Part shown: in pieces, positions 40,819-53,200 of the stretch | How positions within the stretch are numbered: position 1 is the first letter of the stretch | Layout of the letters: each line of letters opens with the position of its first letter | NCBI GenBank assembly: GCA_030142905.1 | Contig: JASJOG010000077.1 | Span: 606,001-670,000, forward strand | Direction of reading: 5' to 3' | Origin: Heliopora coerulea | Taxonomy: Eukaryota > Cnidaria > Anthozoa > Scleralcyonacea > Helioporidae | DNA: 64,000 nt | Made by a program: the position numbers and the translations under genes | The notes under the pieces: generated by a model | Seen by the model: the letters and a program-made list of their open reading frames with translations, nothing else | Databases searched by the model: none | What the model was told of the DNA's origin: nothing

Positions 40819-41499
40819 AACTAGCAAAAGATTTTCCTGGCTTTGTTTGGTTTATTTCACAATGTCAATGTAAAACAGCATGCCTTTGAGCATTCCATAA
40901 TAGACAATGTTTGTGTAATACGTTAGTTGTTCTTAACTGTGGATTACTTCAATGATAATAATTGAAACGTTAACAATTCATATCTTGAAACGAAATTTAG
41001 GGGAATGATTTCTATTTGTAAGCACTTGAAAACTAACCAGAATAGTCGACAGGTTCGAAGTAACGATGGGGATAAATTTCTTGCCGACAAATGTAGTCCC
41101 GGATTATTTGGAGAAATCAATGCCATCTCGCTTTGTTCTGCGTCTTCTACCGCTCAGTGTAGTTTGATGTGGGAAACAAAATTTGATAACATTAAAAGCG
41201 AGACGTTTTACGGGTAATGGGATGGACACGGTCAAAGTGGATTTGCTTTGTAATTGGAAGTCATTCTTCTGATTGCACTAAGGTTCAGTCGTTCAGGCAT
41301 GCTAGCCATGGTGTAAAAAGCAAAAACTGGTAAATACAAATCAATTTATTATGGATACCAGTCCTGCAGCAATGACAACACGATAATATGGTCTCTTTCA
41401 GATGTTTTACGATCTTGGATCGATGCAATATGGTTTTTATTCCCGACCACTACGTTTTGGCGGGAAAATCCTCCAGCTGGTTTTTAATGAAATTTGAGA

Positions 41500-41929
41500 A
41501 GGATTAAGAATCTAAATTGAGAAATTTCGAATGATAAAATGCCGTGCTGGAACATTGGCGCTGCTTTTCTTCAAAGTTAATTGTATATTATTACGATAAA
41601 TGAATGTTTTAACTGGTGGAAACAAGAAAAAAAACGAACAAATGACGAGGTAAGGTAAGCAACATCTGACATCGAAAACACAGTCAAAAATGGGAAAGAA
41701 AAGTAACCAAATAGACATAATGAATTCCTTATGAACCTCGTTTGCTCGGTTCTTACTGGAAAGTATGTACTTTCGGTCTTCTCGCACATGCCTTGCGCCT
41801 TCGTAGCACGGTCTGTACAAAAACCTCAGGAAAATGCTTTTATGTAAGGACCTCGCTCTGGGTTCATTAATATTTAATATATATAAATAGGTAAATTAAA
41901 TATCTAGAAATATCAATATATATAATACG

Positions 41930-42014
<85 letters not shown>

Positions 42015-42520
42015 AATTATATGGCTGAGCTCGCTATCCGGTCTGTACGCAAAAAGCTGATTGGCTGCTTAGCCGTACAATAAGTTCTTCGTACAGACCG
42101 ACTAGTTTTGGCGGGAAAATTTCCGAGTTGATTTGAAGAAAAAGAAACCAGATTCAGGTACCTTTTACAGAAGATTTATAAAAACAAATTACAGAAAAAG
42201 AAGTTGAGCGTTCTCAATGATAATTTTTAGCAGAAAACTAGATAAATAGATGAACAAAAATCCCGAAGAAATAGGTAAAAACAAACAAGTAAACCTAAGC
42301 CGCTAATCCACGAACACAAAGCTACGTTAAAAGCGATAAAAAAGAAGCCAAAAGCCATATAATAAATTCCTTATTGAACTCGTTTGCTCGGTCTGTACAG
42401 AAAAGTACTTGCCCCCGGCTTTTTCCGCAAAGACCGAGCTCGCTCCTTCGTCGCTCGGTCTGTACGAAAACCTTAGGAAAATACTTTTCCGTACAGACCT
42501 CACACTTGGTTAATAAGTAA
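41500..42520. repeat. Two diverged copies of a GTCTGTAC-containing repeat around a TCTA microsatellite
   Basis: 41640-41860 and 42290-42510 share blocks such as GAATTCCTTAT, CTCGTTTGCTCGGT, CGGTCTGTAC and CCTNAGGAAAATGCTTTT-like words in the same order. Between them lies TCTA at 41931-42014, about 20 units. No gene seen. Confidence 0.6.
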
Positions 42521-42672
42521 TCAATATATATGATATCAAATGATATATATAATGATATCAAATTATATTATAGATAATACATAAATAAACATAAATAAAT
42601 ACATATGTATGAGTATTTAATATGTATATATAACCTGTATATATTTTATTAATATATAAAATACAAAGTTAA

Positions 42673-42695
42673 TAAATATATAATATATATATAAT

Positions 42696-42742
<47 letters not shown>
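42673..42742. repeat. AT microsatellite
   Basis: A long TA dinucleotide run with minor interruptions. Confidence 0.9.
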
Positions 42743-42745
<3 letters not shown>

Positions 42746-42869
42746 ATTAGCATTAAGTGAGTGTGAGATCTGTACGAGAAAGTATTTGCCTGAGGTTTCC
42801 GTACTGTTTCCTCCTTTTCATTTGCCTGAGCGGAAAAATACGAAGGGCAAATATTTCCCCCAACAGACC

Positions 42870-43227
42870 GAACTAGGGGTGGTGCCAGAGTGGGGCAGAG
42901 GGGGCTACATCCCCCGTCAGGGAGCCTTAGCACTCCCGTCTGGGAAAATTAACCATTTGTCGTGGAATTGTCACTGATGATTTTTTATGAACTATGAGAA
43001 CTTGTTGTTGATCTAATTAAGAAAGATAATAGATTCCTCCCTACATGTCATAAACGTAAAAAGAAATGTTGTTTCTACTCAGTTGTGTGATTGTTGCTAA
43101 AATAACATGACATTTTCTACCTTAAAACCAGGAAATTATCAGGGTGCGTGGTCCCGGCTCCCTACTTAAGCCCTCCTGTCGGGGACATTATCCCCTGCGT
43201 TGTAGAATTCCTGGCACCGCCCCTGGG
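42870..43227. mobile_element. hAT-like MITE
   Basis: Left TAGGGGTGGTGCCAGAG pairs with the complement of CAGGGGCGGTGCCAGGA at the right. Imperfect 8-bp flanks (GACCGAAC, GGCAGAAC). No coding capacity. Bases 43228-44005, the presumed promoter region of STRA6-like B, hold nothing else I recognise. Confidence 0.5.
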
Positions 43228-44005
43228 CAGAACAAATAAGGTTAGTAAAGAATTTATCATATAAATCTTGGTTCCTTTCTTCGTTGCTTTAAAGCTTTGT
43301 GTTCGCGAGTGAGCTGCTTAGGCTAACTTGTTTGTTTCTACCTAACACTTCGTGGGTTTTCTTTTTCAGTTTATCAATTCATCTAGTTTCCAGCTTAAAG
43401 TTATCGTTGATAATATTTTATTTCTTTTTTCGTAGTTTGTTGCTATAAATCTGTTGTAAAACATTGTTGAATCTGGTTTGTTTGACTTCAAATCTAATCA
43501 GGATTTTTCCTGCTTAAACTGGTGGGATATACACTGTATATACTTCTAAACCCTTGGTTCATTAGTTAACGATAAAACTCAAAAGGCAATGCCATATTTC
43601 ACCGCCATCTGACATTGATCAAGCAGCTGGACGATGTTACGATGCAGACCATATTCTGCACTCTCCTACTCTGTTGCCATAATGATGTAATGCAGCGTTT
43701 TTGCTTTTGCCTTGGACTTTTTGCCGGCGTCTCATCGGTGTCCTTTTGTTTTTGTCGCAACACCTATTGGCTATCGCAGTAATGAGATGTTTATTTTCTT
43801 ACTTTTAAACCTGTCACATTCTGTAAAAAGTTATTAACGTTGAGTAATATATTCTGGGGGCATTGTGATAGGATCTGCTTTGAATTCATGATTTGAATAC
43901 ACAACATTATGCACGTAATGTTGTGACAGTCCAGCTCAAACTTCCTAAAAATATGCAAGTGTCATAAAGTATAGTCGTGGTCGGAGGAGACAATTACATA
44001 ACGAA

Positions 44006-44265
44006 ATGGCTGAATATCTTGAGATGTTTATGAACATCGCTACTGATATTAAGTCCAACTTGCCAGGGTATAATGGTTCAACTCTGGACTTGATGAATCT
44101 TGTGCTGTCAGACAATACACTCCTGGAGGCAGTTGCTAATCAGACATCTCTATCCACCAAGCTTATCAACCTTACCATAACTAGTGTCTTGAAGAGCACA
44201 GAATGTATAGAAGAGGTGTATCAACATCTAAATTCCTCACAGGAACGTGAGTCGAGCAACACAAC
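44006..44265 (+). CDS. STRA6: STRA6-like B, exon 1
   Basis: ATG with G at -3 and +4. Encodes an extracellular N-terminus with sequons NGS, NQT, NLT and NSS. Donor GTAAGC at 44266 gives the phase needed for exon 2; an earlier GTGAGT at 44250 would not fit. Confidence 0.75.
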
Positions 44266-47200
44266 GTAAGCAACCTCTTAAACTGATATTTTTTGTGGGT
44301 GATTCCGCAACGGTCGGTTGGGGAAGATTTGTTTAGCAGAAGATTTGGCAGCAAGGTTTGAATCCATCATGGAAAAAATAATAAAATGGTGGGTCAGACA
44401 TCTTACGAGGCAAAATTTGACAACTGTGAACTAATATTGCACCATTTAATCTTGTCTACTTCATTTTAGGGCAGTTTTACGGAGGGGCTTTATGTCTAAG
44501 CATTCGTTCATAAGCACTGCTGTGATATGCTGCTGATTTTCTGCGCTCTTAAACGGAATATCATGCTGAGAAAAGAAACCGTAGATCCGTGGGTGAAACG
44601 AATACTCATGGATCAAACTAATTACAGCCAGCCTTCCCGGATGAAAGGATTACATGGAAGTTTTCAGCCCTGTTAACCGGGCCACCCAGCTCCATGTAAT
44701 CGGCCCTTAAAAGTTCACCTCTGACTTACTGGTTGGACACGCTACTATGTCTCCGGGGATTTTTAGGTTACTCATGGTCTTTGCGCGTATAAATAATTCT
44801 TTTCCTCGAATACACGTCCCAAATATCGAAAACAATTAGTCATCAAATCTTTCGGCTGACGTCCGTGTCTCAAGAACGTAGGTTGCTTAAAGTCTTTAAT
44901 ATTACATGTCACGAACAGGTAGTGTTCAGTTAAATTAACTCCCTTCTTCATTTCTTTCAAAATTATTGAGGGTGATATCAAACATGAAGACTGTATGATT
45001 GTGCTGCTTAACCGAGGGTCATATTCTGTGGTTTCAAGGAACCATTTTCAACTGGCAAGTATACAGAAATGATTTACCCATGGAATCTCAAAAGCTTATA
45101 TCATGGTAGTGCTTAATTACGGCTTACTTCGGCGATTTAATTTGAACGTTTTGAGAACATCTGAATACATTGCCGACGAAGCAATACAACCGAATCTGGC
45201 TGATACATCTTTCAAAATTTCTCAATCTAGATTTGTTACCCTAATAGTATCCATTAACAGGGATATTTTTATGCGAAATTGACCCGGTTAAAATGATGGG
45301 AAACTTGAATTACTTTATTTTTGTCACGAACAGTTTCACGGGAAGACCAGGTTGATTTTAGCTGCGGCTTATACTGTCCACCGCTAATTTTATGTCATAT
45401 GAACAGCTGTAGTGTTCAAACACCAGGCAAAAATAGAGTTCTGGAAATAAACGTTATTGCCTAGCAGATGGGATTGTTGATAGATTGACATAAGACACTA
45501 TTAGAAAACATAAAAGAGTATAATGACAAACGTTTCATAACTGAAATTCTAAAGTTTTGTTTTTGTTTCGTTTCATTAAATGCAAATTCTGTTACCTACC
45601 CGTTTCTACTATTGATTTACCACCTGTGTCTCGTTGTCTGTACTTAATATCACCGGCAAGGCAATAGATGTCATTACCATAAAGGTGATGTTACACGGGA
45701 TGATTTTTAACTCAACAATGTTGCACAATAAATCATGGCATGGCAAACGAGTCAATTCTTTGTACATGTTGCACAACGGGAGTGTTACACTGAACAATTT
45801 TTCTGAATTGAAATTATGCTCTTAGACTCATCCATACGGCAAAGATGTTCATTAGCTGTGTACTGCTCGGCAAATGGATCGCGCACCAAACGGCATGTTG
45901 CTTCGCTCTTTGCTGTTTTCCTGACTTTTCCTCTTTTGCTATGCTATAAAACATTATTAGTTTCAAAAACTTTTATTACTTTAACTCTCTGAAGGTCATA
46001 AAAGCCACTGTCAATCAGTGAGCTTTCATGTGGAAATACGATTTCGCTTCCTGTTTCATTGTTAGAGAAAAACATTGTAAAAACCTTCTTGGTCTCTTTC
46101 AATTTCCACCATTTTGTATACATTCCTGAATTTACTGGCTGCTTTTCCGGGTAAATACAAGGGACTCTGGGAGATTTTCGCAATAAAAATTGTCAGCTAC
46201 GCTCTTACGCGAATCAACTGTACAGCAATGTTGCCGCAATAATTTTTGCGTTAAAAATTGTCGTTAAAAATCGTCCCGTGTAACATTACCATAAGCCTCA
46301 GTACTACCTTGGAACATCTACCTCGAGTTAACAACGAAAGTTCTCATCTTAACATTCTCCCGGCGGAAGCTCTCCCCTTGACGAGTAGAATCGTGTTGCA
46401 TTAGCCAGAGAAAAATATTAGAAGTCTTATCTCGCTGGGAAAGAATTAATCAACGTGAGTTGGTATAAAACTATTCCTTCTGAAACGAATAAGCCGATGT
46501 TCACCAGTCGGTTGTCTGATGAAACGTATCGTAATGTATATTTCATAATGTTTAAAGATTTGAGACATACTCATTATTAGGGTTGTCAACTTATGCCACG
46601 TCTCAACGTTCAAACCTTATTGTACAACACTGGCCAACAATGTAAACTCTCACTGTTGGAAAAGCGGGTTCAGCGATTCTAAATTTGCGCTATATCTTCA
46701 ATTCATGGTCAAATTACTTAAGTAAAACAAACTGACATTGCTGGACTAACAAATGTTGGTCAGTGTTTCGGTTTAACTTTTATCCTGTTTTCAACTACTC
46801 ATGCTTTGGGTCTTTGTACAGATCCGCCTTAACCCAAATATACCAAGCGACCATGCATTTGACTCCTGCTCCTAAAGACGGGAGAAGCTATTTCCTTAAA
46901 GTCGCGCGACCAAAATTGTCCCGGTTCCAGGCCAAAAAAACCCCTCTCAAACACCACCTTTTAGACTTTCCCTGAGAAAAAACCCCACAGCTTTCGAATG
47001 AGAGTTTATAAATTATTCCCACCCTATGTACAGAAAGATGAACCAGCGAAGGGCACCAAAAGTATTTCTTGATTGCTTGTTTGTAGCGCTATTATGGAAT
47101 CTCATCGAACTTACCAATAGAGAAGGTTGTAACATAATATCAAGAAGCTTCTTCTTGAATCCGTTAGTCCTGGTTCAATTCAACTGTAGGGAGTTTACAA

Positions 47201-50200
47201 TTCAAAAATTTCCACATACCTGCATGTATGATCTTGCAGAGACGCAGCTTCATGCGGTGAAGTACGATAAGATGAAAACTAGATTTCTGAACGAGAATCG
47301 AAACGAACTTGTTTGAAGCAAATCAGCTGAAAGAGTTTATTGATATGATCGTAGAACACAAAGGCAATTAAAAAACCCAACTTAATTCTAAAGTTTCTTT
47401 CTTGTCACTTTTGCAGCAATTCTTCAGTATGTAAACCAAGTATAAAACCCGCTAACATGGTATACTATTCATTATTCCCTGCAGTAAGTATCTACTTTTT
47501 CATCTAGCAGGATAGATTAACGTATGTTTATAGGTGTATGTAAAGGTTATGTACCCTGAACGAGGTGTTTAAACGATATATAAACCTGAGACGAAGCCTG
47601 AAGTTTGAAATATCGCTTAAACACCGAGGTGAAGGCATATAATCGACTTATATCATCGTTGGCGAAGTTTCAAAAGAAGTATTTAACTTGCCCGAAAGAC
47701 ATACAGAAATGGCGAAATTTCAGTAGAAAGTACATGAATATGAGGTTGATAAGTTTTTATTAGCCTCAGGAGAACAAAAGAAACTGAATAAAACGGTGAT
47801 ATAAGTTTATATATGTATAATATATATTCATAATTAAATATATCAATTAATATGTATGTATATGTATGTAACGTAATCAGTAAATATGTAATCTGTACAT
47901 ATGGATATGTGTAGATATGTAAATTCATTTGGATCGTAATGCGTTATTCTAGATTTTCGTTAGTAATCGCAGAAAAAGTAATTAATCATCCGCGAATTAC
48001 TTGAAAAAATAACTAGTTATAATTAACGTGTTACTTTGGCAACAATTGCTTACAACATTGGTATTACCTGCTAATACCCAGCTAGATAATGTCAAAACCA
48101 AAAGAAATCAACTGAAATAAGATCAATAGGGTATTTCCTTACAGCTCGGCCTTTGTTGCTTTCCAGTACTTCTTGGTCACACTCAACTTTGCGTTTCTAA
48201 TTTTGAATAATTGTTTCCTCAATTCTCTCTTGCCGCGTTTAGTGTATCATCATACTTATCTTGTCTATGGTAAACACTCGTGTACAAAAAAGAAAATGCT
48301 GTGGTGGAAGACCTGGTCTTGCCATGTATGTACATTTTTAAGCCAAATATAAGATATTACCTTCTGTGTTATAATAGAATTATTACATCAAACAATCGCA
48401 CAAATTTAGTTAATAATACCTGAATTTTCTAACGAAATACTTTTGTTTGAAAGGATAGATCAAACCCTTGTGAGAATGGCTCACTGTAGAGAGAGTTTAA
48501 CCCCAAGTGGTCAAGTTCATTAATAATTCATGTCATTTTTATCCAATCAGGGCTCTGTTCTGACTCACTTGCCAGTTTGCGGCTTGATACACCGGCCAAA
48601 CAACAGATTACACTAGAACACTCACGTGTTCGATTAGTGATCAAACTATTGAGTTTGACGCTTTGTCAAGCACTAGTGAACAATTTTTCTAAATCTAAAA
48701 TTCTTACCTTTTAACCCTTTAGCGCCCAGTGTCTCATATATCGGACACCTAAGAACAAAAGAACCAATGAGAGAACAAAAGAAAAACAAAGAGAGAATAA
48801 TAAAGAATAGAAAAAAATTCAGGCAGTAAAGGGTTGATAGTTCATTATTCTTTATACAGTTCACAATATTTAACAAGAGCTGATTACTAAATAATACCTC
48901 CACCAGAGCTAATTCTTCGAACAAAGGCCCTCGCTTGTTATTCAAAAATTCCTTTAAACCATACTAGTAGCTCATTCATTCGAGAAGCCATTTCAACAAC
49001 TAGCTCGACGTGTTTGACCACTGTCATAAAAACACTCGAAAGCAATAAATTTCTCAGGGCTGCGTCCATCGAGATTCATTGGCTCTTTCGTGTTTTGATA
49101 CCGTGGTCAAACACGCAGAATTAGCTGTTGAAATAGCACGTCAAACCCTCTTCCTAGTGTTTGATATACTTCAAATGATATTATGATCAAGATTGCGAAT
49201 CTTCACGCAACCATCAAGGCAAATCTGAACCAAAATTCCACCCTGTATACAACCATTGCGTTTTTTATAAGAACACTCCACATTATGTGAGGATAATGAG
49301 CTCGACAGTCTCAAAAATCTGGTGGGTTGTATGGCGCCGACATGGCTGCTCTTACTTTGTTTTTCTGATCTCAAGCTTCACTCGCAATGTGAAATTCTTT
49401 ATCACGTTCGTGACTATTGATTAACCCTCACTTAATGATCAATTACTGTGGCCAACGGCATTATTAGGGCCAAGCCCAAAATAAATGCTAATATACTCAA
49501 CCTATTTATAGTCTCATCTGACAAGTTTTCTGAGTAATCATTTGCACGTATCTTTCAACTAAATTCAACAAAGCTTGCGCTTAATTTACATATTCAGACG
49601 ACACATCTATGCCACCTAAGTGATGTAATTTTAGTAATTTTTAAAACTGCAGTTGAGGTGGTGTTTTCATATCCAAGCGAGAACGACATGTAATGGTGTT
49701 GGATTATTTACTTTAACTCGTCATTCATGTTTTTTGACTTAGATCTTGGGTCTACAAGATGTTGTTGCTTTTAATTTGTTTTATTTCTAAAACGTTGGTA
49801 TCCTTTAGTCATTAGCTGCCTCAAGCAGCTCCGTAATGTTCCACCTTTCTGAACATGGCTTGCAGGTTGAGTTTCCGAGTGTTTATGCGTTTTGCTTGAC
49901 GTGACTCATTTCATCGTCAACTGAACAATTTTTAAGAGCTTTTTCGAAGATGTTACCCTAATGGAATGCACAAAACTTCAGCGTAAGTTACATTTCATCT
50001 GTTCAAACTAAGATGAACCAAAATTTAACTTGCCAAGTTTTACCAGTGTTTAATTTATGGGTGGTATCGTTTGAAGTTGGTAAAGGTCTTTTACACTAAA
50101 TTTGCCATGTTTTCATTGAATGTTGTTCTGTTTGCTGTTTGATTTTGTTTGATTTGTGTGCTAGTTGTATTGACTGTGTCAGCTCGATTTAGAACCTTAA

Positions 50201-53200
50201 AAGAACTCGTTCAATCATTTTTGTTAGCAGGGGAATTTCTGCAAAAAAATTCTAAACGTGCTAAAAGTAGCACGCTGCATTATTTTGATGTAATGTAATG
50301 TGCTGGTTTAGTGTTTTTAGAATTTTCCCCGATAATTTTGCTAATAACAGAAAGGACCGTCCCCGATTTTGTTTGGGACGAGCATTAAATTCTTCAAATC
50401 GTTTATATAATGCGGAGGGAGACCAGTGTGAATTGATAGTGAAGATTAGTAATTGTGGTACTTATGATCACATAATGGCTAATATGTATCAAATCTTGTT
50501 GTTCTCCCAGCATTACCCGTGACGCAACAATAAGGTGGTAAGCCTGGGTAAAAACGACGTTATTTAGCTGGAGTAGCATTGTTTAGCTGAAAATTATGGA
50601 AGAAGTGTCGACTGCATAAATGCAAAGAAACGCCAATAGGAAGCCATGTTCATTGTTCAGAGGGGTAGAATAAGGCGACTATTTTCACGTCGGATTAGAA
50701 TGCTGTTTTATCAGCGTGTTGTCATCACTTTGTGACGACTTCATTGTGTAAGGTTCATAAAAGCTTTATCTGCAATATGTTGAAAAAAGGAAAACTCGCC
50801 CTGCTACCAAATTAGTACTCCATATTCATTTACTTTAAAAACTTTAAAAACTATTTGACAGTTACTAGGTTGTAGTATGTTATAACAGAATCGAACGTTA
50901 ATATGTTCTTTAATAAATCAACTTGGAATGAAAGAAAGAAATGTCCAATGTCTAAAAGAATTCGCCAACGTGTTCTGTGGGTTCCGCAAACACGTCACGT
51001 GACAGAGTGAAGTTGCTGAAACTTACCAACAAGCAATCACAAATACCCAGAATCCAATGTACTTTATTGAATTACATCATCCTTCTTAGTTGAGATTCTC
51101 TTTATTATTGTCAGAGTTCTAGTGGTCACAAAAGATAATCCTGAAGGAATTTTTCTTTTTGAATCCTCCCTGACCAGAATAGAAATTATCCGACGAATTT
51201 CGCTGTCTATTTCAAGGGCGGTTGCACAAACATGGTGACACATCATCACAATTATTTTGGAAGGGAACCCACGTTGTAGTCATAAGATTGGATTGATGTC
51301 CAAAGAGCGTGTTTTGTCAGTAATTAACAGCTTTAAGTGTTCCAGAGAAACAGATAGCCTTAATTCGGCTTTCCTGTGGAAGTAGTTTAATTCATCTAGA
51401 TCACATTAGTAACTTTTCACATCCTATACTAGTTTATCATGAGTTTAAAAGTAATCAGATTTTCAAGTAATCAGATTAGTGTTATGAAACCAAGGCTTGA
51501 ACAAAATCGTACCAGTTTACTTCTCTTGATAAAGGTTTGCGTTTTTCTTACACCATCTAATTTCAATCACATGAAGGTAAACATTCGCACATAGACAAAT
51601 TGACACACAAACATACTGACACACAAACACATGTACACAAAAGTACCAAAAATAATTGTTACCGTTGTCATGTTTTTTCATATAGACCGGTCAATCTTTT
51701 GGACGGTTTTGAAAACCGGTTTTGTTACGCGTTTGCATTTGGTGCAACCGCTTCGCGACTCATTGAATTCATTTTATTTGACGACAATTCGGCAATTTAC
51801 GGAGACGAATGGCAGAAAGTTCAAAACAACTCAATTCCGTCAGGTAGGCATCTCTTAACTAAGCAATAACAGGTACTGCAACAAAGTTCTCCTCACCTAA
51901 GAGTAGTGATACCCGTCATAATTGTAATAGTAATTGTGGTATTGATAATAATGGTAGTGATAATGATAGTGATAATGATAGTAATAATGATAGTAATAAT
52001 GATAGTGATGATGATAGTGATGATGATAGTGATGATGATAGTGATGATGATAGTGATGATGATAGTGATGATGATAGTGATGATGATAGTGATGATGATA
52101 GTGATGATGATAGTGATGATGATAGTGATGATGATAGTGGTAGTGATAATGTTAGTGACAGAGATAGTGATAATGATGATGATGATAGTGATAGTGATAA
52201 TGATAGTGATAATGATAGAATTATAATCATAATGATGATGATAAAATAATAATGATGGTGATGATGATGACGACCATCAATCTGATGACTATGATGATGA
52301 TGATGGTTATGGTAATAATTGCCTTACTTTTGCCATACGGGTACTCAAAGCACTCATGCTGTTTTCGAAGACATACTACACATGTTTCCAAATCAACGGG
52401 GTTTTTAATTCTATCTTTTAAAATAGAAAAATTAAACTAGGTTTTTGTGTAAGTCGAAATTTGTTAGAAATTGTATGAGTCATTAGTCAGGAGCGAAGAC
52501 GTGTGGTGTGCGACAGCATAGGAAGATCGAGCTCAGTCCTTAACTCTCTGTCGTCAAGGGGAGAAGTCTCAAAAATGGGAAGGGTTAAGCCCTCCGAATG
52601 ACCATCACCAAGTGAAAATAGATAAGGTAGGGACAATTTTATTGTTGATTTGACTACCTGAGAAGGCATATGTCTATTTTGCTCTTGACCAGTTCCTGGA
52701 AGAATTTAAATGGAACTATGATTTGCAGATAAACCTAGTTTTGTTTTATAATTCTATTACGTCTTTGGTCCCAGTCGCTATAAAGGATGGTGGCGGGTCG
52801 ATTGGGATAAACATCAAGGCAAATCCCACTGTTATTCATCACTTGATTTATATTTGACTTGGGACGTACGATGTCATGACTCGTCCTCGGAACGGCTGAA
52901 GTAGTTATACATAAAGTGATGTACATGAACATCAATGAAAAATGGATACTTAATGATCAAGGATATGAGCCTTAAATTTGAATTAAGTTTGAATGGACGT
53001 GATTGTCATTTTAACCTGCTAAATTACTTATCCGAGAAACGAATATGCCCTTGGAATTGAATACGTGGTTGTGTTTCGGCTGAAGGCGTGCTATCCTGTT
53101 GTCGTAAATATATTGTTTGACCTCTTAGATACATTGCTTGAAATGGTACTGTCTTACAAATTCAAAATATCCATCAAGCCTAACCTTTCACTCTTTTCTT

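Noticed and set aside
41005..41217. Possible small gene between the dehydrogenase and STRA6-like B
   Set aside because: No recognisable motif, no splice context, and surrounded by repeats.
44250..44255. GTGAGT as donor of STRA6-like B exon 1
   Set aside because: A strong site, but it leaves the wrong phase for exon 2, whereas GTAAGC at 44266 fits.
50298..50522. Candidate STRA6-like B exon (NRKDRPRFCLGRA)
   Set aside because: Superficially like the GRPGL region, but exon 48243-48325 supplies that motif with the correct phase, and no suitable donor follows here.
51906..52230. Long open frames of MIV or SLS repeats on both strands
   Set aside because: They are translations of the GATGATGATAGT minisatellite and have no gene features.
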